Shown: piece after piece, positions 1 to 7,078 of the stretch
Position numbering within the stretch: the stretch's first letter is position 1
Layout: every line of letters starts with the position of its first letter
Source of the DNA: Streptomyces sp. NBC_01224
GTDB lineage: Bacteria; Actinomycetota; Actinomycetes; Streptomycetales; Streptomycetaceae
Length of the DNA: 64,000 nucleotides
Assembly (NCBI RefSeq): GCF_036002945.1
Contig: NZ_CP108529.1
Coordinates: forward strand, 3,100,001 to 3,164,000
Reading direction: 5' to 3'
Position numbers and translations under genes: made by a program
Notes under the pieces: generated by a model
Told to the model about the DNA's origin: nothing
The model's input: the letters and a program-made list of their open reading frames with translations, nothing else
Databases searched by the model: none

Positions 1-72
1 TCCGTACCGCACCCCGTCCGCGTCCGATGACCGGACGGGTTCATCGGACAGGTAATCGGTAGGAGACCCCCC

Positions 73-750
73 ATGAGACACCCCAGGACCGTCATGTCGG
101 CCGTGGTCGGCCTCGGCTTCGGCCTCGCGGCCGCGCTGGGCACGGCACCCGCCATCGCCTCCTCTCCCGGCCCCGCCGCACCCCCCGCCGCCACCTCACA
201 GGCCCACGCGGGCTACACCTCCGACTCCGGGTCGCACGAGAGCGCCGCCGCGAACAAGGCGTTCTTCGAGGCGGTCGCCAAGTCCGTCGCCAAGAAGCGG
301 GCGGCGAACCCCGGCGCCCAGGCGGTCACCATCGTCTACAGCACCGCCAACGCGCCGAGCTTCCGCACCCAGATAGCCAACAGCGCGCAGATCTGGAACA
401 GCTCGGTCTCCAACGTCCGGCTCCAGGAAGGCTCGAACGCCGACTTCGCCTACTACGAGGGCAACGACCCGAGCGGCTCGTACGCCAGCACCGACGGGCA
501 CGGCAACGGCTACATCTTCCTCGACTACGCGCAGAACCAGCAGTACAACTCGACCCGCGTCACCGCGCACGAGACCGGTCATGTGCTCGGCCTGCCGGAT
601 CACTACTCCGGTCCGTGCAGCGAGCTGATGTCGGGCGGCGGCCCCGGCACGTCCTGCACGAATCCCTACCCCAACACGAACGAGCGCAGCCGGGTGAACT
701 ACCTGTGGCAGAACGGCTTCGCGGCCGCACTCGCCCGCAGCGGCTCCTGA
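73..750 (+). CDS. snpA: Snapalysin, secreted small neutral metalloprotease (M7)
   Basis: Secreted zinc endopeptidase of the Streptomyces-specific M7 family, which hydrolyses milk and other extracellular proteins. The 225-residue precursor has a basic N-terminus, a hydrophobic stretch at about 12-30 ending in an Ala-rich signal cleavage region, a propeptide to about residue 85, then the mature enzyme. The zinc signature [11 protein letters not shown] (about residues 166-176) matches HExxHxxGxxD, the metzincin-like M7 pattern, with two downstream Cys able to pair. AGGAGA sits 8 nt before the ATG and fixes the start. In known strains snpA is activated by a divergent LysR gene, snpR; any such gene would lie left of this window. 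A hairpin terminator follows. Confidence 0.93.
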   Translation: MRHPRTVMSAVVGLGFGLAAALGTAPAIASSPGPAAPPAATSQAHAGYTSDSGSHESAAANKAFFEAVAKSVAKKRAANPGAQAVTIVYSTANAPSFRTQIANSAQIWNSSVSNVRLQEGSNADFAYYEGNDPSGSYASTDGHGNGYIFLDYAQNQQYNSTRVTAHETGHVLGLPDHYSGPCSELMSGGGPGTSCTNPYPNTNERSRVNYLWQNGFAAALARSGS

Positions 751-777
751 CCGCTGCCCGGCAGCTCAGCGGCACCG

Positions 778-806
778 GGGGCCACCTCGTAGGACGGGGT
801 GGCCCC
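778..806 (+). terminator. Intrinsic terminator after snapalysin
   Basis: Perfect 9-bp inverted repeat, GGGGCCACC at 778-786 and GGTGGCCCC at 798-806, with an 11-nt loop, 28 nt after the stop codon. No U-tract follows, as is usual in Streptomyces. Confidence 0.75.
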
Positions 807-941
807 TTGAGCCTCTGACGGACGGGTGAATGCTCGCCCCCGCTTGATCCGCCCGCAGCGAACGGGCCGGGCGTGCCACTCGTTCCGGGGGATGCTGGAA
901 ACGGCCACCGCAGGCGGGCCGTCCCCCATGGAGGTACGAGC

Positions 942-1412
942 GTGAGCGAGCGTCCCGAATCCCTGTACGAAGCCGTCGGCGGCATGGACGCACTGCGCCG
1001 GCTGAGCAACACCTTCTACGACAACGTGCTGGCGGATCCGCTGCTCGCACCCGTCTTCGCGGATTTCACCCCGACCCATATCGAGCATGTCGCCGTCTGG
1101 CTGGCCGAGATCTTCGACGGTCCGGCCGGCTTCACCGGGCAACACGGCGGCCACCAGGCCCTGTTGCGCGCCCACCTCGGGCTGTCCATCACCGAGCCGC
1201 AGCGGCTGCGCTGGATGGAGCTGATGACGGACGCCGTCGAGAAGGAGCTCCCGGACGACGCGCTGCTGCGCCGCCGGGTCCTGGATTACTTCGACTGGGG
1301 CACGGGCGTCGCCCGCGACGTGTCGGCGTCCCCGGTCGGCGAGGACCTCGGCGATCCCGGCCCGACGCCGCGCTGGGGCTGGGACGGCCTGCGCCGGCCT
1401 ACGGGTTGTTGA
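942..1412 (+). CDS. Truncated hemoglobin (group 2 globin)
   Basis: Small 156-residue haem protein of the 2-on-2 truncated hemoglobin family, usually linked to O2/NO chemistry. The N-terminus SLYEAVGGMDALRRLSNTFY is the family opening, followed by the DPLLAPVF turn and the GGHQALLRAHLGL region carrying the likely proximal His. The start is taken as GTG at 942 because GGAGGT lies just upstream at 930-935; an upstream in-frame ATG at 873 lacks a good site. The 3' end overlaps the convergent regulator gene by 14 nt. A nitric-oxide flavohaemoglobin lies 6 kb away, but nothing ties the two together in sequence. Confidence 0.88.
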   Translation: MSERPESLYEAVGGMDALRRLSNTFYDNVLADPLLAPVFADFTPTHIEHVAVWLAEIFDGPAGFTGQHGGHQALLRAHLGLSITEPQRLRWMELMTDAVEKELPDDALLRRRVLDYFDWGTGVARDVSASPVGEDLGDPGPTPRWGWDGLRRPTGC

Positions 1413-1758
1413 GTGCGGTACGGACCAGGGTCAGCAGCTCGTCCTCCGTCATCCCCAGCTCACGCGCGTCCGCGACCACTTCGCGTACGCGCTCCAGCAG
1501 CCGGGCCCGGTGCGGGGACGCGCCGCCGGTGACGACCGCACCGCGCCCCCGGCGCAGTTCGATCAGCCCCTCCTCGCGGAGCTGCTGATAACCCCGCAGC
1601 ACCGTATGGACATTGACCCCCAGGGAATCGGCGAGCACCCGGGCGGCGGGCAGACGCTCGCCCGGCACCACCGCCCCCTCGGTGACGGCGCGGCGCACGG
1701 ACGCCGCGATCTGATCACCGAGCGGCACGGTGGAGGTGGGATCGACCCGGAAGAGCAT
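1399..1758 (-). CDS. GntR-family regulator, YtrA-type
   Basis: A 119-residue winged-helix repressor with only a short C-terminal extension, the size and form of the YtrA subfamily. Residues 10-75 carry the GntR DNA-binding domain: GDQIAASVRRAVTEGAVVPG, then the recognition helix LADSLGVNVHTVLRGYQQL and the wing GLIELRRGRGAVV. YtrA regulators usually repress their own operon with membrane or ABC-transport genes. Here it is the second gene after a DUF1648 membrane protein, 2 nt downstream, so co-transcribed. The palindrome upstream of that operon is its likely operator. The ligand is unknown. Confidence 0.9.
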   Translation of the reverse strand: MLFRVDPTSTVPLGDQIAASVRRAVTEGAVVPGERLPAARVLADSLGVNVHTVLRGYQQLREEGLIELRRGRGAVVTGGASPHRARLLERVREVVADARELGMTEDELLTLVRTALNNP

Positions 1759-1760
1759 GG

Positions 1761-2744
1761 TCAGTGCTCCGCTCGGCGCTCGTCGATGAGGGTGTTGAGG
1801 AGCGCGGCGCCGGTCGCCGAGTCGTCGACGGTCACCGCGAAGTCCCGGCCGCCGGCCAGTGTCGCCACAATTCCCTCACCGGAGCGGATCATGACACCAC
1901 TCCGTCCCGGACGGATGCGGTAGCCCCAGCCCCCGTACTCCGCAAGGGGGTTGATTTCCCTGCTGTTCGCGGCCTCGATCCGGTCGAGCGGCACTCTGAG
2001 GCGCGGCCAGGGCAGCATTCCCGAGATGGTGATGCCGCGCCGGTCCACCACCACGTACGGCCGGGCGAAGGCGGCCAGCAGCACACCGAGGAGCAGCAGC
2101 GGAATCGCGGCCGCCCAGCCCGAGACGAACAGCAGCACCACCCCGCCGGCCACGAGCGCGAGCGAGATCAGCGGCAGCCACCAGCTCCCGGCGCTGCGCG
2201 CCCATCCGGCGACCTCCCCGTCGGCGAGTGCGATCCGCGCACCGTCCCCGGCCTGCCCGGTCGCGGTCGGCTGCTTCGGTACGGGACCGAGCGCGGCCAG
2301 CACCATTCCGAGCCCTCCGGCGAGCGCGGCGACCCCCAGGGCGACGGCGAGCTGCCACATCGGGAACGACACACCTTGCGCCTCCCCCTGCGCATTCTCA
2401 CCGGCATCCACGTTGGCGAGCAGCACGGCTGTCATCACCCAGCCGAGGAATCCGGCGAAGGCATATCCACCGGCGACCAGCCAGCGGTAGGCCCACCCAT
2501 AGAACTTCCCCCGCACCACCGTGAGGGCCCACAGAGCACCGATCACGGCGAACAGCAGAACGTTGGCCACGGCGTGCCACACCTGCCCCGCATAGCCGTC
2601 CGCCCGGCCATCGGCCCGGAAGTGACTGGCCAGTTGCCCGGGAAGCCGGTCCCGGAAGACGGCGAGCAGCACCAGATCGGCGACGAGCGCGAGCAGGAAC
2701 GGCAGGGCGACGAGAGTCGCGCGGCCCAGATTCTTACGCTTCAT
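1761..2744 (-). CDS. DUF1648-type integral membrane protein
   Basis: A 327-residue multi-pass membrane protein with about six hydrophobic segments. Near the N-terminus RDRLPGQLASHFRADGRADG matches the DUF1648 signature, found in membrane partners of YtrA-type regulators. The C-terminal third (about 215-325) holds a PH-like soluble domain with GITISGMLPWPRLRVPLDRI. The start at 2744 is chosen because GGAGGT lies 5 nt upstream; the longer reading frame would begin inside the operator. It leads a two-gene operon with the GntR gene. The molecular function is unknown; in related operons the product is suspected to act in envelope stress or regulator sensing. Confidence 0.85.
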   Translation of the reverse strand: MKRKNLGRATLVALPFLLALVADLVLLAVFRDRLPGQLASHFRADGRADGYAGQVWHAVANVLLFAVIGALWALTVVRGKFYGWAYRWLVAGGYAFAGFLGWVMTAVLLANVDAGENAQGEAQGVSFPMWQLAVALGVAALAGGLGMVLAALGPVPKQPTATGQAGDGARIALADGEVAGWARSAGSWWLPLISLALVAGGVVLLFVSGWAAAIPLLLLGVLLAAFARPYVVVDRRGITISGMLPWPRLRVPLDRIEAANSREINPLAEYGGWGYRIRPGRSGVMIRSGEGIVATLAGGRDFAVTVDDSATGAALLNTLIDERRAEH

Positions 2745-2753
2745 GAAAACCTC

Positions 2754-2780
2754 CATTGTTTGCATGTTAGTAGAACAATG
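2754..2780. promoter_or_regulatory. Probable GntR/YtrA operator
   Basis: Nested palindromes just upstream of the membrane-protein start. The outer repeat is CATTGTT (2754-2760) with AACAATG (2774-2780). The inner repeat is TGTT-N5-AACA at 2765-2777. YtrA-family repressors bind short TGT...ACA palindromes in their own promoters. The site overlaps the ribosome-binding region, so bound repressor would block initiation. Assignment to this regulator is inferred from position. Confidence 0.6.
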
Positions 2781-2907
2781 GGGCTATGACAAAGCTTTGA
2801 GGGCATGCCGTCGGGATGGTGGGATCAGGTACGGGCCGCCCTCGTCGTGGTCAGGAACAGTCCGACGAGCAACCGGAGGGCGGCAACAACCGGTCAGGCA
2901 GGGAAGA

Positions 2908-3576
2908 TCAAGCCCGCTCCAGCGGGAACGCGCCCCGGTGCCCGGTGCCGGCACCCCGGTCCGGGCGGGGCTCGTACTCGCGGCAGCTCCAGACCTCCTG
3001 GACGAATCCGGTCCGCCGGTCCCACAGATCCATGACATCGCCCTCACCGGCCGCCCCGCGGTAGGCGTCCTTGGCGCCCCGGAAGCATGCGAGGCCGCCG
3101 GAAAGGCCGCGGCCGGGGGTCGGGAAGTAGTCCGAGAAGGCGCAGGCGATGCAGGTCTGCAGGCGCACGCCGGGCGGCAGGGCGCGCTGGATCGTGGCGA
3201 GGGCGGACGCGAAGTCGCTCTCTGCGCGATGGGACCGGTAGGCCGCCCCGCCGAACTGCAGCTCCAGGTAGAGATACGGATCGGGGCGGCGCAGCGACAA
3301 CAGGCAGCTGAGCGTGGCCTGATGGACGGCTCCGTCCCAGAGGACCGGGAGCGGCAGGTCCCACTCCAGGACACAGTCGCCCAACGCACCGTCCACCAGG
3401 GCGAACAGGTCGTCGGCCGGTGGTGTGCCGGCCACCGGGGTGAGGTCGTCGAAGCTTTCGCCCTCGAAGTCGATGCCCCTGGTCCGGAGGCGGAGTTGCT
3501 GTCCGTCGGTGGTGAGGATGACGGCGTCGGAACCCTGTCGGTCCCGGTACCACCCTGCCCATGACTCATCTGTCAT
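2908..3576 (-). CDS. Conserved hypothetical protein
   Basis: About 222 residues, soluble, no signal peptide or membrane segment. The body reads like a single alpha/beta domain: an N-terminal DESWAGWYRDRQGSDAVILT, a central LYLELQFGG strand and a C-terminal CIACAFSDYFPTPGRG stretch with a CxxC pair. This resembles an uncharacterised family common in Streptomyces; no function is recognised. The start is uncertain. ATG at 3576 gives a conserved-looking N-terminus but no adjacent ribosome site, whereas AAAGGAGGG lies about 40 nt further upstream, near an in-frame GTG at 3636. The ATG lies inside a 15-bp perfect palindrome, suggesting control of initiation by RNA folding or a bound protein. Confidence 0.65.
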   Translation of the reverse strand: MTDESWAGWYRDRQGSDAVILTTDGQQLRLRTRGIDFEGESFDDLTPVAGTPPADDLFALVDGALGDCVLEWDLPLPVLWDGAVHQATLSCLLSLRRPDPYLYLELQFGGAAYRSHRAESDFASALATIQRALPPGVRLQTCIACAFSDYFPTPGRGLSGGLACFRGAKDAYRGAAGEGDVMDLWDRRTGFVQEVWSCREYEPRPDRGAGTGHRGAFPLERA

Positions 3577-3607
3577 GGGCACGGACTGTAGCCCGTGCCC
3601 ATGACAG
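3570..3607. repeat. Perfect 15-bp inverted repeat over a start codon
   Basis: Arms at 3570-3584 and 3593-3607 are exact reverse complements, with an 8-nt spacer. The left arm contains the ATG of the minus-strand hypothetical gene. On the minus strand a 9-codon frame (ATG at 3602) ends in TGA overlapping that ATG (ATGA), so the hairpin could couple or block translation. A protein-binding operator is an equal possibility. Confidence 0.7.
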
Positions 3608-3763
3608 TCGCCCGGTCGCCCTCCTTTTCGTCTCACGGGCCTTGTGACCTCGGCACCTTGCTCCGTTCTCCTTCCTCCGCCCCCTTCACCGGTCCCGGCT
3701 CTCCGCTCCTTTCTCCATGCCCCCTCCGATCCCGCCCCGCGTACCGCTCTCTCCTTTCCGTGC

Positions 3764-4858
3764 TCAGTGCGTCCGACGGGTGACGAACTCCGCCAGGGTC
3801 AGGAGATCGCCCGCCGGGGCCAGGTCGGGGACCGCCCGGGACAGGTGGTGGACCGCGCGTGCCATCCGGTCGGCCGCGCAGATCTGCGCCCAGTCCCGGC
3901 CGCCGGCCCGGTCGACGGCATCGGCGGCACGGCTCACCTCACCGGGTGTATTCATCGGTCCCCGGTACAGCGCGGCCAGTTCGGCCGCTGCGGGCGTGCC
4001 GGAGGTCAGCGCGGCGACCACAGGCAGGGACTTCTTGTGGGCGACGAGATCCGCCCCGACCGGCTTTCCGGTCTGTGCCGGATCCCCCCAGATGCCGATC
4101 AGATCGTCGATGAGCTGGAAGGCGAGGCCCGCCTCCCGGCCGAATCCGTCCATCGCGCCGACCGCCCGCTCCCCCGCGCCGGCGTACAGCGCACCGAGTG
4201 CGCAGGCGCAGCCGAGCAGGGCGCCCGTCTTGGCGGTGGCCATGGCCAGGCACTCGTCCAGCGAGACTTCGTCCGGACCGCGGTCCTCGAAGGCGCAGTC
4301 GGCCTGCTGGCCTGCGCACAGCTCGATGACACAGGTCGAGAGCCTCGCCGAGGCACGGACCGAGGCCGGGCCGGTGTCCTCGGCGAGCAGCCGCTGGGCG
4401 AGGGCGAGCATGGCGTCACCGGCGATGACCGCGTCCGGAATGCCGAAGACCGCCCAGGCCGTGGGCCGGTGCCGACGGGTCCGGTCCTCGTCGATGACGT
4501 CGTCGTGCAGCAGGGTGAAGTTGTGGGCCAGCTCCACGGCGACGGCTGCCCGTACCGCCCGTTGCGGGTCGCCGCCCAGCGCCCGGGCGGCGGCGAGGAC
4601 GAGCGCGGGCCTGATCGCCTTGCCCGCCCGTCCCGATGACGGGGTGCCGTCGGCCTGCTGCCAGCCGAAGTGGTACATCGCCACGCGGCGGATCGATCCG
4701 GGCAAGGAGTCGACGGCGGCGTGCAGTTGGGGATCGACGAGGGTGCGGGTCTGCTCCAGGAGGGCTGTGGCCTCATGGCCCTGCGTTGCGAGGGCGGCCG
4801 GGTCGTTGTCACCCGGGGCCCGGGGTGTGGGTGGTTGGGGTGCATGGTGGGTCTTCAC
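3764..4858 (-). CDS. Polyprenyl diphosphate synthase, probable encapsulin cargo
   Basis: Type I trans-prenyltransferase making a linear isoprenoid diphosphate from IPP and an allylic primer. The 364-residue protein carries the first aspartate-rich motif DDVIDED (about 119-125) and the second DDLIGIWGD (about 251-259), plus GKAIRPALV early on. An aromatic residue (F) five before the first motif and no two-residue insert in it suggest a product near GGPP length (inference). Residues 1-45 are Pro/Ala-rich and probably disordered, like cargo-loading extensions of encapsulin clients. The start is GTG at 4858 because GGGAGGA lies 5-6 nt upstream; a GTG at 4888 is weaker. It follows the encapsulin gene by 90 nt on the same strand, with a strong hairpin between. 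Confidence 0.88.
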   Translation of the reverse strand: MKTHHAPQPPTPRAPGDNDPAALATQGHEATALLEQTRTLVDPQLHAAVDSLPGSIRRVAMYHFGWQQADGTPSSGRAGKAIRPALVLAAARALGGDPQRAVRAAVAVELAHNFTLLHDDVIDEDRTRRHRPTAWAVFGIPDAVIAGDAMLALAQRLLAEDTGPASVRASARLSTCVIELCAGQQADCAFEDRGPDEVSLDECLAMATAKTGALLGCACALGALYAGAGERAVGAMDGFGREAGLAFQLIDDLIGIWGDPAQTGKPVGADLVAHKKSLPVVAALTSGTPAAAELAALYRGPMNTPGEVSRAADAVDRAGGRDWAQICAADRMARAVHHLSRAVPDLAPAGDLLTLAEFVTRRTH

Positions 4859-4911
4859 TGGGCGTCCTCCCGAGGCCGCCCCGGGCACGGCTGCCCGGTG
4901 GCGGAGGTTGA

Positions 4912-4943
4912 CGGGGGCCCGGACATCGCCGTCCGGGCCCCCG
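4912..4943 (-). terminator. Strong hairpin between encapsulin and prenyl synthase genes
   Basis: Perfect 13-bp inverted repeat, 4912-4924 and 4931-4943, loop ATCGCC, six nt after the encapsulin stop. This very stable structure is probably a partial terminator or mRNA stabiliser that would make shell transcripts exceed enzyme transcripts, as shell stoichiometry would require (inference). Confidence 0.7.
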
Positions 4944-4948
4944 ATGGG

Positions 4949-6355
4949 CTACCGCCAGCGGCTGACCTCGACGTTTTCCAGTACGCCGAGGGCGTCCGGT
5001 ACGAGGATGGCTGCGGAGTAGTAGGCCGTCACCAGGTAGGAGATGATCGCCTGCTCGTCGATGCCCATGAACCGGACCGACAGGCTGGGCTCGATCTCGT
5101 CGGGGATGCCGGTCTGCTGGAGTCCGATGACGCCCTGCTCGGCCTCACCCGTCCTCATGCAGATGATCGACGTGGTCCGGGCGTCGGTGACCGGGATCTT
5201 GTTGGACGGGAAGATCGGTACGCCTCGCCAGGCCGGCACATGGTGGCCGCCGACCTCCACGCTCTCCGGGACCAGACCGCGCTTGTTGCATTCACGGCCG
5301 AATGCGGCGATGGCCCGCGGATGCGCGAGGAAGAGCTTCGAGCCGCGGCGGCGCGAGAGCAGTTCGTCCATGTCGTCGGGGCTGGGCGCCCCGTCGTGCG
5401 GCTGGAGGCGCTGCCCGTAGTCGCAGTTGTTGAGCAGTCCGAACTCGCGGTTGTTGATCAGCTCGTGCTCCTGGCGCTCGCGCAGCGCCTCGACCGTGAG
5501 CCGCAACTGCTGCTCGGTCTGGTTCATCGGCTGGTTGTAGAGGTCGGCGACCCGGCTGTGGACCTTCAGCACGGTCTGGGCGACGCTCAGTTCGTACTCA
5601 CGCGGCGCCGATTCATAGTCCACGTACGTGTGCGGGACCACGGCTTCGCCGACATGGCCGGCGGAGAGATCGATCTCCGCCTCGCCGTACTTGTTGGTGC
5701 GCTGCTGCGGAATGCTGAGCAGTCCGGCGAGATGGGTGCGGAGTGAATCCGCGCGCTCGGCGAGATTCAGCACGTCGGCCCGCCTCAGCGTCAGCACCGT
5801 GCAGGCGGTGACGGCACGGGCCGTGTACTCCCAGACGGCGTCGCCGTCGATCAGGGCGTGGTCGCCGAAGTAGGCTCCGTCGGCATGGACCCCGAGCACC
5901 GTCTCGTCCCCGTACGGGCCGGTGCCGACCTTCTCGACCTTGCCGTGCGCCAGCAGGAAGACACGGTCCGCCGCGTCCCCGGCGCCGGCCAATACCTGGC
6001 CTGCGGCGATTTCACGCTGCTCGCACCGCCGGGCCAGCTCGCCGAGCACCTCCTCGTCGCCGAACTCCCGCAGGGCGGGTAGCTCTCCCAGCTCGGCGGG
6101 GATGACCGCGACCCGGTCACCGGTCTGCACGAAGGTCACCCGGCCGTCCCCGACCGAGTAGCTCAGCCTGCGGTTCACCCGGTAGGTGCCACCCTGTACC
6201 TGCACCCATGGCAGCATCTTCAGCAGCCACCGTGAGGTGATCTCCTGCATCTGCGGAGCGGACTTGGTGGTCGTCGCGAGGTTCCGCGCCGCTGCCGTGC
6301 CCAGGCTCTGCTGCGGCGGCACCGGGGCGTTCTGAACCTCTTCACCAACGGACAT
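4949..6355 (-). CDS. eshA: Family 2B encapsulin shell protein (EshA-like) with cNMP-binding-like insert
   Basis: Self-assembling HK97-fold shell protein of protein nanocompartments, known in Streptomyces as EshA. Its 468 residues comprise an N-terminal arm (1-50), E-loop region (50-95), a cyclic-nucleotide-binding-like domain (about 100-205) and the remaining HK97 fold (206-468), including [20 protein letters not shown] and the C-terminal [20 protein letters not shown]. The insert keeps [11 protein letters not shown] and GAYFGDHAL, but the phosphate cassette reads WEYTARA with no canonical Arg, so nucleotide binding may be altered. GAGAGGAC precedes the ATG. Literature links family 2B shells to terpene enzymes, notably 2-methylisoborneol synthase; here the neighbour is a prenyl synthase instead. 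No terpene cyclase or methyltransferase lies in the window. Confidence 0.9.
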   Translation of the reverse strand: MSVGEEVQNAPVPPQQSLGTAAARNLATTTKSAPQMQEITSRWLLKMLPWVQVQGGTYRVNRRLSYSVGDGRVTFVQTGDRVAVIPAELGELPALREFGDEEVLGELARRCEQREIAAGQVLAGAGDAADRVFLLAHGKVEKVGTGPYGDETVLGVHADGAYFGDHALIDGDAVWEYTARAVTACTVLTLRRADVLNLAERADSLRTHLAGLLSIPQQRTNKYGEAEIDLSAGHVGEAVVPHTYVDYESAPREYELSVAQTVLKVHSRVADLYNQPMNQTEQQLRLTVEALRERQEHELINNREFGLLNNCDYGQRLQPHDGAPSPDDMDELLSRRRGSKLFLAHPRAIAAFGRECNKRGLVPESVEVGGHHVPAWRGVPIFPSNKIPVTDARTTSIICMRTGEAEQGVIGLQQTGIPDEIEPSLSVRFMGIDEQAIISYLVTAYYSAAILVPDALGVLENVEVSRWR

Positions 6356-6494
6356 CTGACGTCCTCTCGATCATCGGCTGACCTGCGTGAAGAAGCCTTT
6401 CAGCACGGAGAGTCTCCACGCCATTACACAAAAGAGTGTGACTATTCGGGCTTTGGGCTGGGCACAACGCTCAGCGATGTCCACGGGTCCCATT

Positions 6495-6517
6495 AATTTG
6501 CATCCCTGATGCAACTT
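6495..6517. promoter_or_regulatory. NsrR operator in the nsrR promoter
   Basis: A 23-bp 11-1-11 dyad: AATTTGCATCC, C, TGATGCAACTT. The arms match at 9 of 11 positions, with a perfect TTGCAT/ATGCAA core. It lies 17 nt before the nsrR ATG and resembles the site before hmp, so autoregulation is likely. Confidence 0.75.
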
Positions 6518-6533
6518 ATCTACCGTGTCCATC

Positions 6534-6983
6534 ATGCGGCTGACGAGATTCACCGACGTGGCGCTGCGCGTACTGATGCGCCTCGCCGTCGTGGAGAACG
6601 AGGACCCGCCGACCACCCGGGAGGTGGCGGCGACCATGCAGGTGCCGTACACCCACACCGCGAAGGTCGTCGCCAAGCTCCAGCACCTCGGCCTCATCGA
6701 GGCGCGCCGGGGCCGCGGCGGCGGACTCAGCCTCACCGGAGCGGGCCGGACCGCCTCGATCGGCGGACTCGTCCGGAAGCTGGAGGGACCCGGCGACGTC
6801 GTCGAGTGCGAGGGCGCCACCCCCTGCCCCCTGCGGTCGGCCTGCCGGCTGCGCGGCGCCCTGCACCGGGCGGAGGAGGCCTTCTACGCCTCGCTCGATC
6901 CGATCACCGTCACCGAACTCGTCGCCTCCCCCACCGGACCGCTGCTCATCGGCATCAGCAGCGGCCGCCCGGCCGCCGACTGA
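6534..6983 (+). CDS. nsrR: NsrR, Rrf2-family nitric-oxide-sensing repressor
   Basis: Iron-sulfur repressor of NO detoxification. The 149-residue protein has the Rrf2 winged helix (MRLTRFTDVALRVLMRLAV at the start, recognition helix near TMQVPYTHTAKVVAKL) and three conserved Cys in VECEGATPCPLRSAC (92, 98 and 104 with this start). Together with Asp8 these match the [4Fe-4S] ligands known for Streptomyces NsrR. The ATG at 6534 places Asp at position 8, so it is preferred over the GTG at 6525; neither has a clear ribosome site. It precedes hmp on the same strand, and both genes have similar dyad operators. NO damage to the cluster should release DNA and induce both. Confidence 0.92.
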   Translation: MRLTRFTDVALRVLMRLAVVENEDPPTTREVAATMQVPYTHTAKVVAKLQHLGLIEARRGRGGGLSLTGAGRTASIGGLVRKLEGPGDVVECEGATPCPLRSACRLRGALHRAEEAFYASLDPITVTELVASPTGPLLIGISSGRPAAD

Positions 6984-7035
6984 GCCACCGCACACCGCAC
7001 CACGGGCGCCATCGCCCGGTTTCACACTGCCCAAA

Positions 7036-7058
7036 AATACGAATCTCAGATACCAATT
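7036..7058. promoter_or_regulatory. NsrR operator upstream of hmp
   Basis: A 23-bp 11-1-11 dyad: AATACGAATCT, C, AGATACCAATT. Arms match at 8 of 11 positions. It ends 20 nt before the hmp start, a position that would block transcription. Confidence 0.75.
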
Positions 7059-7078
7059 CAAGAACCCAGGAGTCACCG

